Notes: a model not told the origin generated them from the letters alone. DNA of 64,000 nucleotides from Durusdinium trenchii (GCA_963970005.1 CAXAMN010005258.1:62001-126000); one strand, 5' to 3'; shown: positions 19,768 to 32,735, counted from the first letter of the stretch. Translations and numbers: made by a program.

Positions 19768-20396
19768 CTAGTTTGTAATTTTTTTAAGCTTGGCCCAAAC
19801 TTCCCCATGCCATTGCTGGAGCAGCCCTGAAGGGTGGCAATTGCCCATGACTTTGGGCACTAATGGCCTTTGGGAGGCTCCAGCAATGCATGGCTGCGCC
19901 GGTAGTACCGGATCTTTTAGTTTGCAACGCCATTGGAGCGAGACCTGGATGGAGGCTATTAGGACTCTTGTCCCGGATGGATTATATAACTATATATATA
20001 TAATATATAACTTTTGAAACAATTATTTGAGCACGGCCCCGCAGAATATTGCAGATAAGGGTGTGGTTTTGAGTCTTAGAGCATCTTTATGGGTGCGGTA
20101 GATTGGTTGGAGGGACGGGATTCAGATACTACAGAAGTGTTTTGGAACGCTTGTCTTTCCACCAGTCCTACGACCAAGAAAAGCGTGCTGGGAGCGCTTT
20201 GAATGAAGACTTTGTTGCGATTTCGTCCGTTGACCTTCTTACAAGCACCAGCGTGTGGTGTCTATTTGGAACATGAGCTTGAATAGGTGGCTGCGTGGTC
20301 GACAAACATGACGGAGCATCCTTGAGAAGCAGCAGGGTTCCCTGGAATGTCGGGCGCCGGAGGGGGAACTGGACCTAAAGATCAATTTTTAACACC
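19768..20396. other. Noncoding stretch with short AT repeat
   Basis: No gene supported. A short AT tract lies at 19989-20010. Confidence 0.6.
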
Positions 20397-20719
20397 ATGG
20401 TGTCGCGCAGGTTTCTGCCGGAGCAGCACGGTTGTGAAACTTTTATTGTGCACGGCACACCCAGGGCGTTGCTGTGGGATGCGGGGCCGGCGATGGATGC
20501 TGTTGAAACAAACAAATCCACGCGAGGTTGCGCAGGGTGCGGGTGGATGCTGCGCAGTTGGCGGGAGGAAGATTCTGGGAAGCTTCTGATATCGCATATC
20601 GCATTTTGGAGGGCGTGCCTGTGATGGAGGTTGGTTCGAGTGTGGGAAGAGTTTTCCAGAAGATCCCATACACGACCCGGACGCTTATACTAATCCTGTC
20701 ATCCGTGGACACCGTATGA
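20397..20719 (+). CDS. Possible gene fragment in two overlapping frames
   Basis: The frame from 20397 (MVSRRFLPEQHGCETF onward) is protein-like to about 20527; the frame from about 20528 (VDAAQLAGGRFWEASDIAYR onward) is protein-like to 20719. A change of frame near 20525 would join them into a product of about 105 residues. No family is recognised. It may be a short gene with an indel or a decayed fragment. Confidence 0.25.
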
Positions 20720-23101
20720 GTCCGCAGGGGGTTGGATCTGAACGGATGGAGGGCTATCACGTCTGAGACGTTGATATCCAACCCATTGAGTTGCAATGAT
20801 TCGTTCTGAATAGAGCTTCGCACCATCATGTGCTGCACACCATGTGGCAAAAAGAGACACCGAGACACCTAGCGTGACACTCTCAGTGGGGGGGTCCTAG
20901 TCTCCAGCCTGCCAAGGCCATGACCACCGCCGAAGCCCTGCCCAGCCTGCTGGCACAGTCGACGGCGTCACCTTGGTCGAGCAGGAACGGCAATGCGTTT
21001 GATATGCATATGATATTATACGATCCTCAAGTACTGCTTTCTTAATCCAAATCCCGAACATGGCCTATAATATTGCCCAGCATGGGAAAAATGAGAAGCT
21101 GGGTGCTTCGCTTGCCATGAAAGTGACAGCCTGGCAAAGCCAGGTCCCCCCCCGAAGCGTTGCCATTTGAGTGCTTTGTTGCTTTCATCAGCACCTGCAG
21201 GACTGCTTCATGTTGGCTCTCCTTGAAGATCTTGAAACAAGTCTTTGTGACAAAGCATTGCAACTGCAAGGTGCCTTTTCGTTCCCTTCCAATTGCGGAA
21301 CCCTTTTTGGGTTAGATTTTGGATGGAGTTGGCATTCCATTCATCCACTTGTGCTCGGTTTCAATATGTTTCAATTTCAATCTATTCATTGAGGTTGGTG
21401 GCGTTTAGCTCCCGATCCACTCCATGTAGCTTGGAAATCTGCGGGATTCATTCACCTGTCTCCAGGATCCTGCAGTATGCCACATGCTGCAGAAAGAGGC
21501 GAGGGAGGAAGAATCTGAAGAAACCAGTCGGTTCTGTGCGAAGCTGCCTGCTTGAAAAAGGCCTGCCCAGTGTGTGGCTTTTGCAGGGCAGGCTTAGAGG
21601 TTTCTGTGAGGACCTTGCTCCTATCATGCACCTCACGTCTCGTCTTCATGCCTTTGCAACTGTCGGCCCCATTCGGCTCCCAGCTTTATATCCCGCGCTG
21701 TCGTTCTTGCAGGAGGGGCTTGTTTAAATTGTTTCTGCGCATGCGCTCCTACATTCCCTTTGGCTATAGCACCACACTTTCCTTTTGCCTTCTGGGACAG
21801 TTGATATATACAGCAGATCCTGCCCGAACCCTGCAGAAGCTGCATTACCCTGTAGGAACCCCAAGGGCCCACTCGTTTCACATATTGGTGCCTGGTTGCA
21901 TCATGTTCCGTATTTGGGCTCTAAAGTTATTAGCTGACGCTTATTATTGTTTATATATATATATATATATATGGATTCTTGAAGCTCTTGACCGAGAGAT
22001 AGCTGAAACGCATGTGTCCAGAGGAGATCATGGCCAAAGGGTCCCCGAAGTGGTTTGAGGAGGCGCTGAAATCCACTGAGGTGCTATGTCCCTGGGATTT
22101 TCTTCAAGATATTTCCAGTACAATTCCTTGTTCCCTCCACCAAGACTGATTAGATTTCCCCCCTCAAAGCCGAGTTTCTTTGTATCAAGGTCATTTAGCA
22201 AGTATATATGTATACCGTACAATTCCTTTACGTCATGGTTGGGGTGTGTTGGCCCATGTTGGGACAAAAAAAGGACATCAGTTCTTGTGGATTGGATTCC
22301 CACCATCTCACCAGAGAAACACACATTTCGATACATTTCGATGTTCACTTGAAGTCAACATTTTGGTGAAGTTCTGATTGAGCTCTCCTCTGCTTCATCC
22401 CGTTCAGCAGATCGTGCTTCTTCATGGTCGCTGGATTCGGCCGATTTGCTCTGAGGCTTGGTGATCTATCGTGGCAAGTGGTGACCCTTCTGCAAAGTTT
22501 ACCTCCAGGACTTGCAACAATTCCTGTGGCTTGGCCAAATGACATGACGCGAGCGGAAGCCCGAGAAAGCCATTTTTGTCGGCCATGGTTGTCAGCATCG
22601 GATAGCGTTGGGTTCGTGTCAGATGACTTGACTGGGCAGCTCGTCTATGTCTTTGCGTTTTAAAAGTACCAACCAGCCCGACCAACCCCCCAGCAAAGAC
22701 AGCTTCGCCCAGCTCCAAGGGAAAGAACCTTCTTGGGCGAAAGGGACTGCAGTCTGCTTTCTAGACCCGGACATAGACATTGGAAACCGCTTCTATCATT
22801 TTCTATCTATTTGGGGACCACTATACCAAAGATCCAATAAGCAAGGTTGTCGCAGGCAGCGGTCGTCGTGAGAGGGCTGTCAGCTTGCAAGCCAAGCATC
22901 GTGTTTCGTTTCATTGTTCTTGATGCGATGGTCCCCAACCTCCATGTACCATAGAGGTCCAAGATTGTTGGATAGGGATACACCAATTCCACTCGAGATG
23001 ATCATTGCATGTGAGAGAGATTGGTAGGGGGCTTTCTTGACATCTCTTTTCTTGGCATCAGCTTTTCGCGGAATTTTCGCGGGGTGGGCTCAGGGGGGGA
23101 G
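20720..23101. other. Noncoding stretch with AT microsatellite
   Basis: No supportable gene. A TA microsatellite of about ten units lies at 21951-21971. Open frames at 21293-22058 and 22422-22718 (both strands) show no domain, and several contain translated microsatellite. Confidence 0.5.
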
Positions 23102-23203
23102 ATGACGAAGAAGAATGTCGCCATCTATGGCCTCACTGCTGAGCACCAAGATGAAGCTGACAAGGCAAAGAAGGAACCTTATTTGGAGTTGTTACGTTGT
23201 TGA
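23102..23203 (+). CDS. Short lysine-rich open frame, possible first exon
   Basis: ATG at 23102 begins MTKKNVAIYGLTAEHQDEAD and runs 33 codons in a purine-rich, hydrophilic composition to a stop at 23203. It could be a first exon or chance. Confidence 0.2.
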   Translation: MTKKNVAIYGLTAEHQDEADKAKKEPYLELLRC

Positions 23204-25764
23204 AGATCTAGCATGATCTAGCGCCGGGCAATTTTTCGTTGGTGCTACGGTGCTACCTGTGAAGCTTGTATGATGCTTTTGGTAATGATAATGGCCTGGT
23301 TGCAGTGTCCCAAAGGTTGAGGTCTCTGAAGAACCTTTGTTGTCATGATGTTTGTTTTCCATACTGCCCCCCCTGAGATTTCTGACGATATTGAGACGCA
23401 CTGACGACGGTTTTGCGTCATGACCATTTCCCTGAGATGAATTACTTTTGCTCCGTAAGTAGGTTCATTTAGGTTCCATGCTGGCCGTTCTGAGGAATGG
23501 GAGATCAAGTATGAGATCATCGGGACACAGGACCGGTTCTCCTGGACCTGTTTGGCTGTGCGGTGTCCAGTGTCTTGAAACCCAGCCAGCCATCGATTTC
23601 ATCGAATCGGGTGCGTAGGGCACACTGCGAAGACTCACTTACATTATACATATATATATATAATATATATTAAGTATATTAGCCCATTCTGTTTGGCCAT
23701 AATCAAGGGGCTCTTGCAATGTTAGGACTGGCCGCTGGCCCTTACTTCGTTGGGGCTTTGGCTTTGGGCCACATGGAACTTTGGGCCACTGGACAGGGTC
23801 AACCACTATTTTCACCGAACTTGGAGTCCACAACCAGGACCCCAAGACGCTGGACTGCCATAGTGCTTGTAACAGGGCCCCTTCCATCACGCCTTTAGGT
23901 TTGCATCCATGTGGGGCGATTGGTTTCAATTCCATATTTGCCAGTCTGAGAGGCGGCCATTGGGGGTTCTTCTCCCCACCTGCTTGAAGACACACCTCTG
24001 AAGACACCCAAATCGCTATGCTGCGAACGGACTTCAGGACGTGTCCTTGGCCAAGCATCTGGCAGATCAATCACTCTTTGCACCTGTGGTGAGTGAGCAC
24101 AGTGCCATGGCCGAAAGGAGTGGGGCCTTGGAGGTGGGGCCGAAAGGAGCGGCGCAGGGTGAGAAAATGGGGGAGCGGCGCAGGGTGAGAAAATGGGGGT
24201 TCGAATATGGTTAAGCCATTGTAAACCACTCACCGAATTTCTGTAAGGAAGAACTCCGCCAAAACACAAGATTCTGATAGCAGGGCTTTGTAGATACAAT
24301 ATAGGAATTACACTAGCATTTGCGTTCTTTTTTTGTTGGCCTGGGTTGCTGTATGAATCATTGACACTGGCCAGCCGGGGTCCGGGCAAAGTGTCATTTC
24401 CTGGAATCCTTGCCGCGCCTTCTTTATCTCAACTATGCCAACAAAGATGTCAACTACACGCCAACATCCTTGTGGTGCGACCCGGCAGGCAACAAGAAGG
24501 CTTATCCCAATGGCATGATCCAACCTGCCTTGGCCTTCATCCGCAGCAGTGACCGGGCGGTCATTTTTAGCAGCTTGGCTCAGCTCTCTTTACCAGCACT
24601 TTCGCGATACGAAGGTCTAACATTCTATTTTGGACCGCACGTGTCTGGTAGATCTTCTCTAAACATCTCAAGACCCTGGGTTGTGTTCGTTGACGCAGTT
24701 GACGCGTGTTTTGTAAGCCTAAACTCGGATCAACTCAACTGTTTCTGATACAAAGCCCAGCGTTCAGAGCCCCCAGTGCATCGATTTTGCCGTGTCACCT
24801 AGGCTGGGTTTGCATCCCCAACAGGTCGAACATAGGAGGTGCCACCTACAGGCCCAAGCCCCTGGAGGTTTGGCCTCTTAGCTGCAAAGCGCAGGGGCAG
24901 AAATGGTCACTTCATGTTGGGACATGGGACATCATGGGACCTTTCAGCATAGGGGTTTGGACGATTCAGCATGCTCCGACTTCCAACCAATTTGGGCATA
25001 CACTTGCATGTGTGGGTACGGAATGCGAATTTTATTTGCGCAGAAGTGAAGGATCTCCAACTATGCAGTAGATCTTGCACCCTTAGCATTCTTGCAACTC
25101 CCGGAGCTTCAAGAGACTCGGATCAACTGCAAGTTGTCGAAGATCGTTTACTCAGATGCCCTCATGTTCACATCAACGATCCCCTGCTATCCACTCTCAA
25201 ATCCCCGCTATTCACATCATTCCACCCTATATTCAGTCCTTAAATGCCATGAAACTTCGTGGCCTGACTTACATCCGACACCTGACCGACACGTGCGACA
25301 CGGTCATATGACGTCCCGGAAACGTCCCCAGGCAGGCGGTGGCGCCCAAGTTGCAGGCGCCCAAAAGCGAGCTGCCGGTGTCGGCTGAGACCCTGGCCCT
25401 GTTTTGGTCGTTCTGGGTCGATCGTGGAGTGAGTCACGGGGTGGGGTGATGGAGTGTCTTTCTGTTAGTTGGGTTACACTTTTTTGGGGGGGTGGGGTTG
25501 GCTTTTTCAAAGGTTGTGTGTCGGGGGGGTTTTGGGGGCGGAGATGCGCATCTCTGCGCCAGATGATTCCTTGTGAGTTCAGGATGGTTCAGGTTTTTGC
25601 TCGTGGGGGGCTCTTGCTTGAGGGAACTAGTAAGATCTAGCAATGTGACGGTTTATAGCTGAGAGACATTACGATCCTGGGTTTGTAGAAATTGTTTGAG
25701 AATACACGTCCCAGGATGTGTCCTGTGTCTTACGATTAATCGAATTTGGTGAGATCGCCGTGTT
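23204..25764. other. Noncoding stretch with short repeats
   Basis: Contains an AT tract at 23647-23668 and a 26-bp tandem duplication at 24148-24199. The frame at 24410-24748 (112 codons) starts plausibly but ends in chance-like sequence. G-rich runs occur at 25480-25540. Confidence 0.5.
24148..24199 (+). repeat. Perfect 26-bp tandem duplication
   Basis: Two identical adjacent copies beginning agcggcgcagggtgag (24148-24173 and 24174-24199). A partial related segment lies just upstream at 24113-24147. Confidence 0.9.
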
Positions 25765-28088
25765 ATGCGCGAAGTGTTAAGGTCATTCATTGTACGAATT
25801 CACGATCGAAGGGGTGAGTTGAACAGACAAGGAATGGACCATCCCTCGCAGTTGAGTATTGAAATATTGCCTGAGACGAAGACGGCGTTGGAAACCTGGT
25901 GTGGGTCTGTGAGGTTAGAGATGGCATGGGTTTCGTTTGAGCGCCTCCTTTCCAAAGAAATTGACTTGGTGGCGTGCTGTAGAAGGTTGGCATTTGAACG
26001 TGCCCGTTTGCCATGGAAAAATGGCCGCATGTTTGTTTGGAGGGTCAAGGAATTTATATGTTCCGGCTTCCCTCACATGCGTACGCTTGCTTGTCCTGGT
26101 CGTTTGACCTCCTAATACTCTGCTAAGGAAGATGTCCATGGACGGCATCTGGCACACGTTGCTTGGATTTTGCATCAGGTTGACAGCAAAAAGGATTGTT
26201 TGAACTTTCTGTGGAAGCCAAGTCCAAGGTGTAGGGGTGCTACGGGCAGACCTGGGCGCGATGGCCACTTCATATATTTGCTTGATATTCTCCAGCTTGT
26301 TGGATGTCTCAGGTTCAGGTTGAATCACACACACACACACAAAGCTAGCAGCTGTTTGCAGTTGGCAGTGCCGAATCTTTTGCACCCCTCAACCTACCGT
26401 TGAACCTGCACCTTCGCACCGTGAAAGCTTCATAGTCCGCTACCAACTCCACCGAGAGTTTTCTGCTTAGATACTTCCCCATCACTTCGGACACCCGAGG
26501 GTCCGCCGCTTGCTCTGCTGCAAGTTGTGAGCGCCCACGGCATGAACGGTGTTTTCGCCGGTCTCTCCGGGTTGTTCTGGCCCAGACCAGTCAGGGCCAG
26601 CGAATGATGGCCAACCAATGGTTTCTTGGTGGCCCCAAGCAGCGAAGCTGCTGGGGGTGCAATGGCCAGATGTGCTTGGTGCCTGGCATGGTTGGGCTTC
26701 AAACGACTGGAGAGTGTAAGAATTTTTGGAGCGTTGTATTGTCAAAAGCAGGTTGGGGCTTGGAATCAACGTCGAACCAGAAACATAGGAACAACATGGA
26801 ACAACTTTCCTATATGGTTGGCTGTTCAAGGGCCATGACCACGGTGAACGGCCATTTTGGCGGCCACGTGTTTCACGCTCTGAGGGCTACTGCCTCGATC
26901 ATGCCGGACTTGGCGGTTGAGAATCCCCTCCGGCCCTGCGGCGGTCATTTTCCGAGGAGGGCCAGCAAGAAATGATTTCCTGGACCCTGGAGTTTTAGTT
27001 TTAACAGACAGTTTAGTGGATGCGGCTGAGGTTCAGTTTTTCTTTCATGACCTGATGCAGGGCTTTTGCCGTATGAAATCGATGGTTAGAAAGCACCAGA
27101 GTTGGCAAACAGAGAAAATGGGTGCTGTTTGGACGGCGTTTGTGCTGATTTTTGATTTTGGTGTGCTACGGAAGTCGGCTTTCCATTGCTGACCTTGGTT
27201 GAGAGCTGTCGCTATATTCGCAGCCCAACGGAATCGGGAGTTACGCAACATATGATCTAGGTTTCCAGCAGGTGCAGTGGCACCCTTGCAGCATTTCTTC
27301 CCCCCATCCTGCAGGAGTGAGCAGCTCAGGTTAAGCCAAAATTCTTTGGGTTGAAGGTATACACGCCCGGTCTTGAAGCTGGCACAGGCAAAATGGGCTG
27401 TCAAGATGGCAAGGCGGCGTTGGGGATTGGTGCGGATTTGAGAAGCCTTGTGGGGTACGGTAGCAGCGTCAAAAAGAAGTGGAAGAACTTGAATGCCGAA
27501 TGCGGGTTCACATAGTGCGTAGATATCTAGGGGAAAGTGCACTGGCATGTCTCATCAATAGAGTGAGAGGCTTTTTGGAAATAGTTAAAAGCCAGAGGGC
27601 AGATTCTATGGCGCAGAAAGATGCAATGCCAAAGCGGTTTTCATTCACAGCACCTCAGGACAGAGCTGGTGCAACCGCTGAGGTGCTTGCCTCAACGTGC
27701 TCACCGTTTCCTTGAGGCATTTGTAGGCTTTAGGCATCTGAGATGGGACCTTTTAACGTTTCATGTGAAAGCTGAAGAGAAGTGTATGAAATCGAAGGAC
27801 AACCTCCAGCAGCTTGTTTGACTTTATATGCGCCACATCAACACCCGGTCAGACAGCCTGCCCCGATGCAGCGCACCCAGACACTTGAATCGGAAAAGCG
27901 GACACGGCATGCCAAACCAAACTAATGCGCAAACAAGAACGCAAATGTGTATGTCCCAATTGCACATAATGCTCGCATTCCACATTTAAACCTCCACAAA
28001 AACCAAAAACGCCAGGCAAACTCAGCCAGCGCAGGCAACCTATCACGCATCAGGAGTTGTTGCATTTTTCTTCACTCCCTCTGGTGCC
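25765..28088. other. Unresolved stretch with several weak open frames
   Basis: Frames at 25765-26115, 26604-26975, 26917-27192 and 27479-27715 (+) and 27045-27548 (-) are open for 80-170 codons and partly protein-like, yet overlap each other and show no domain. A CA tract lies at 26328-26341. A decayed retroelement or gene fragments could lie here; I cannot support one. Confidence 0.35.
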
Positions 28089-31000
28089 ATGGAAGCTCTT
28101 CAAGAATTACTGCATGAGCATGGGCTTGGTTCTCACCAAGCCGTATTCTCACGGCTACGCTACTACGACGTGAAAGACTTGGCGAGCCTCTCGGATGTAG
28201 CACGCGATATCCTTTGCGATGCTTTGATCGACGATGGGGCGGACAAAGCCGCCTCACGAACCTTACTCAGCAAATTGCGCAGTGTCCCAAGCAGGGCCCC
28301 CCCAGCAGCCCAACGAGGACCACATTCACTTCTATGGTCTCAGTGACAGGGTCAACCGCACAGATGTCTCAGGCTTGGAGGAATCCACGGTTTTGAAGGT
28401 CGACGTCGATCCTCTCAGTGAAGATCTCGACCGAATGCATGTGCCGACAAGTGTTCTGTGCCGACTGATTCAGACTTCCAGCACAGATCCAATGCCTGTC
28501 ATTTGGTTGCTGGGGCCAACAGGGGCTGGTAAGAGCTTCCTTGCGAGCACTTTCTTGCAGTCGAGGGATGGAATCTTGCCAGTGGTGGCCAGTCCCGACC
28601 AGCATGTGCCCACTTCAGCACACGTTTGCGTGCACAAAGGGGCCATTCATTCAGGTTCCAGTCGCTCAAAGCCTGTTCTGTTGTTCGACTTGGAGGGTGA
28701 GGATGGTCGAGTGCCGAAGACATTGCTGGAAGTGGGCATGCGAAAGCTCAATGTCCTCCGGATGGCTGGCCTCACAGAGGATGCCTTGAAGGAGCAGTTG
28801 GCCAACACCACCGCTCGGCGACAAGCAGTCATCAAAGAACGTCTTCCGCCATTGGCTTACCTTCTCTCAGACGTGGTGGTCTTCATTGACACGGTGGAGC
28901 CACGCAGGACGGAGAGGGCGGACCGAATCAGACGATTTGCAAAACAGGCGCACCAAGCAGTCGCTTCTTTGGCCTGGAAGCCCGCATTGATTCTCGTGCA
29001 GAACAAGTGGGTGGGAGAGTCTGACCGTGCTACATTCAACGTCAGCAAGGAATTGGAGTGGTTGCTCGAAGGATTGGAAGGGATTTTTTCCAGTGTCAGC
29101 GTCTTGCGCCTTGCCCACAGCACCCAGCGCCATCTCTTCGAGGCCAGTGTCAACGAGTTCCACGATGAGCTCGTGCGAATGGTTCAGGAAGTGCAAGATT
29201 TTCGACAAGAGCAGGGGGTGCTCTATTCGGAGCGGGAGTTTTGGTTCAGCTTCAAGCCCATGGTGACTCAATTTGGAAGGCCTGCCCCCACTGCCAGCGT
29301 TTGCAGCAGCTTGGCGCATTTCGTGTCAAGAGATTGCGTATTGTCCAGAGATGCTGCAGACAATGCGCCGTGGGCCTTCGACATGCTCACTGCCAAAGCT
29401 CGCAAAGATCAGCCAATGGATCCTCACCAGTTTCAAGAGACACTGAGGCAAGTCTTGCGGTGGTATGCATACAGCCAGGCAGCTGAGGCTCGACGTGATG
29501 GAGCAGACCTTGAGTTTTCCAAGCAAACATTTCGTGTGACATGCGAGCGGGTGATCAGCCTTTTGAAGGGCCAAGAGCCTTGCTCGGCCCATCTTCCCCA
29601 TGATGATGGGAAGGCCTATCCCTGCACACAGCTTTGCACAGGTCACCTGGACTGGCACCGGAATCCGGCAATGCTCCCTGTACCGAGTCAGAACCTTGTC
29701 AAGAGAGCGGTTTCGTTTGGCCTGTGGAAGGATAGGAAACCATGCACTTGGAGAGGACCTTTTGAACCTTCCTTCGTCGTTGCTCGGGTCCTCGCTGAGT
29801 TGGAGCAAGAGTTTGTTGACTGTGTATCTCAGGATGGGCTGGCTTACCTCAATGCATTTCCTTGTGCAGGTGAGTTCGAGGAAAAGCAGCTGCGAGCCCA
29901 GGCAGACTCTTCAGATGGTATTTGTTGGCTTTGCCTTCGTGTGGATTCAGAGCAGGTCCGCCTCAAACATGACCTTTGCCGGCATGCCCTTTGTCGAAGA
30001 TGCGTTATCACCCGCATGATGCTCCTCGGCCCTGAGAACACAGAAATTGTTTGTCCCTTCTGCAAGTTGAAGTCTGAGGGGCAGTTTCAATCCGGACACG
30101 GCGACAATGGCCTCCGTCTTCTCTCGCTTGACGGTGGTGGCGTCCGAGGAATCATTGAGGTCCTGGTTCTGAAGCATCTTGAAGATGTGTGTTGAGCCCT
30201 TGACCCTCACATCAATGTTCGACATCGTGATCGGAACGTCGGCAGGTGGTCTGATCGCCTTGGCGATTATGTCGCAAATCCCTTTGACACGCCTGGAGGC
30301 ACTGTTGGAAGAGGTTGCGAAAGACATCTTCTCGGCCCATCCACTACGAAAGGCACTTCGAATGGTGACTGGCGGGGCTATGTGCGATACACAGCAATTT
30401 GAGAAGGTATTGCGGGGTTTGTATGGCGAAGCCCGAAGCACCACCCATTATCGTGGAGAAGGGCCGCCTTTTGCCTTTTGTGTGTCATTCGATGTGCAGG
30501 CGGATGAGACCTGCATTGTTGGAAACTATCCTATGCCGTTTCTTGGCACCACCAGTTTAACAAGCTTCTGTCACGCGAATCTGTGGTTAGCAGCCCGGTG
30601 GACCACAGCAGCTCCCACTGTCTTTGACTCAGCCTCCGTGAAATTTGTGTTCGAACGGCGAAATCCAAATGGGACGAATGAAATCATAAACCATATTGCT
30701 GAGATGGTTGATGGTGGTGTTGTTGCCAACTGCCCTGCAGCGCTGGGCGTGAAGACCGCCACCGAGATTCAATGTGCATCCAAGGGCTATGACGACAAGA
30801 TCGTGGAGTGCATTGCTTCGATTGGCACTGGTCTGCCTGAGCCGTCTGTGGCACTGACAAAGATGAACGCCCTGAGCTGGGCAGGGGAAGCTCATCGACA
30901 TGGCTACGGATTCGGAGAGATTATGGAAAGAAGGAATTGAAGATGTAGCCGAGCTTCAATCCGTGCCTAAAGTTCGTGTGAATCCTCCTGGGCTGGGATC

Positions 31001-31556
31001 CTTAGATGCTTTTGCAAGTGACTCCATACCAAAGCTGCGCCAAGGTATGGAAGAGTACTTTGCATCCAACTTAGGCAAGGAGCAGATGGGAAAGCTCATT
31101 CACATGACATACGCAAAGCTCTATGAGGTAAAGCAACGTGAGGGCCTTGTTGCAGGAGGCGATCAAGTCAGCTTCCACATCCAGATGCAGGATCCTCGCT
31201 GCGATTTTGGTGCCATGCAGGAGGAGGAGCTGAGGGACATCATCGTGAAGAGGCACCAGGGACTCGGTGAACATCTTTTGAATCAGTGCACCAAGCAGGA
31301 GCTGTACAAGATGGCAAAGGAGTCATTTGAGAGCAAGCCCTTCATTCACAAGTTTGAAGGCTGCTTTGCATACCGCTTTGCCGGACAAGAGTTCGAGCTT
31401 GCTGATGGTAAGACCGAGTTCAAGCTGGCCCACTCACGGCCAGGCGCCCCTGAACTGGACGTGTTTTGGCGCAGTGTGCATGGTGACATCTCTCTGAGTG
31501 GCTTCCCTCGTGTGGTGCGGGTGAATGATGCAGATTGCGCCGGTGGCACCCATTAG
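28089..31556 (+). CDS. SAM-like / GBP-like GTPase / RING / patatin phospholipase fusion (three single-base frame changes)
   Basis: One intronless gene of about 1,155 codons read through three +1 frame changes. In order: a SAM-like helical region (28089-28290); a P-loop GTPase with G1 GPTGAGKS (28513-28536), a GBP/atlastin-type G3 DLEG (28687-28698), the strand VVVFIDTVEP and a G4-like QNKW (28999-29010); a linker; a C3HC4 RING finger from CWLC (29923) to CPFC (ending 30063), a fold typical of ubiquitin ligases; a patatin domain with DGGGVRG oxyanion loop (30130-30150), GTSAGG with nucleophile serine codon 30239-30241 and catalytic Asp in VDGG (codon 30710-30712); and a C-terminal region ending at TAG 31554-31556. 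Patatins are Ser-Asp phospholipases or acyl hydrolases. All catalytic elements are present, so the protein is probably functional. The frame changes lie at the C7 run 28297-28303, near 30185-30195, and at the G4 run 30884-30887. Confidence 0.85.
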
Positions 31557-32515
31557 ATTGCATGAGCACAACGATGTCGCGAACAGTGATGCTGCTGGCT
31601 GGCTGGGGTGCTAGACTGGAACCATTTCCTGGTCTATGGGGGTGCAAGCTTCGCGGCCGACCTGTTCACATGACACCATATGAAACTTGTTCTGCGCAGG
31701 AAAATAGGCAGGCCACGTAGTGAGCATCTCCAAGTTCCCTTGCGCGCTCTACCGTCCTAAGATGATTGCAAGCATTTGCGGGCATTTTGTTGGCCCATCG
31801 GCACAGGTCAACTCTCCTTCACTGCAGGGAGGGCCTGCTTTCGCCGCCATCGTTGCGCAGAGGCACGGCAAGGGTTTGTGGCCATCATGTCACCTTTTGA
31901 GCGTGGCACATATGTGTGATTAGCTGCACACGGTCATGAACATGGTCCCCACTGCAGTTGCCAATTCCTCATCGGTCATTGCCGCAGGTCTTCCAATGAG
32001 ACCGGCCTCGCATTGACTGATGTTGGCTTTTTTGGGCCCGGATGTGCTACTTGTGCAGGCTAGTGCTCATGGAGTCGGTTGGCATTAGGTCATTCGTGCA
32101 ATCTACAGTTTCACACGTAGCTTTCTCAGACGGGCAGTGGGCAGCTTAAAGGACAAAGGCATGTGCGTTTTCTAGCATCAGATTGATCAACGAGCTCTCA
32201 GGTTTGTGATGTCAGAAACCAGGAAATCAAGTATGCAGTTCGTGTTTTTTGGACCAGCTTTGTTAGAACTAGAGATGAGCAACATGATGAGAACTTGCCA
32301 ACAAATTCCGCGGCATCCAGATGATGCTTTGGATGTTTTAGGCTTTGAAGTGGCTGAGTTGTGAAGTTGGCAGCTGCAGAAAAAACGGACAGCATGCCAA
32401 GCCCCTGTGAAGAAGACAAAGCCAGAGTCCAAGCAACAGGTGAGACAGACCCGATACTGTACCATCCTCGAAAGCTGGCAGAACAAGGTTCAAACCAAAC
32501 TTGAGTCTGCAGCCC
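31557..32515. other. 3-prime flank of the patatin gene, no gene seen
   Basis: Short open frames only (about 60-67 codons). No domain or RNA gene supported. Confidence 0.6.
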
Positions 32516-32516
32516 T

Positions 32517-32735
32517 CAAGGCATTCTTGCATCTCTCAGCCTGGGCCGCAAAACCCGAGATCTGTACTTCAGCTGGGGGCAGTCCAATGTGAAGGAAGCT
32601 AACAAAAGCAAACCACTGAATTGGATGTTTGGCGATGGCGACATCAGTGGGACTGGCATCACAAGCGCTGGCATCAATTGGGCTAGCAGCGCCGGGGCTA
32701 GCGCCACAAGGGAAGACGGCATCACAGGCTGCTGA
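32517..32735 (+). CDS. Exon-like segment of unknown function
   Basis: After ctgcag at 32505-32510 the frame reads through TRDLYFSWGQSNVKEANKSK and a glycine- and serine-rich run (GDGDISGTGITSAGINWASS) to TGA 32733-32735. The composition is clearly protein-like, while the other frames look random. A second segment follows at 32832. Confidence 0.35.
   Translation, partial: QGILASLSLGRKTRDLYFSWGQSNVKEANKSKPLNWMFGDGDISGTGITSAGINWASSAGASATREDGITGC

Noticed and set aside
26850-26870. Resemblance to a relict spliced leader (gccattttggc)
   Set aside because: Only about ten bases match the dinoflagellate leader and the rest diverges at once; not upstream of a recognised gene.
27045-27548. 167-codon minus-strand frame as a retroelement protein
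   Set aside because: The composition is somewhat protein-like, but no reverse transcriptase, endonuclease or zinc-knuckle motif is visible.
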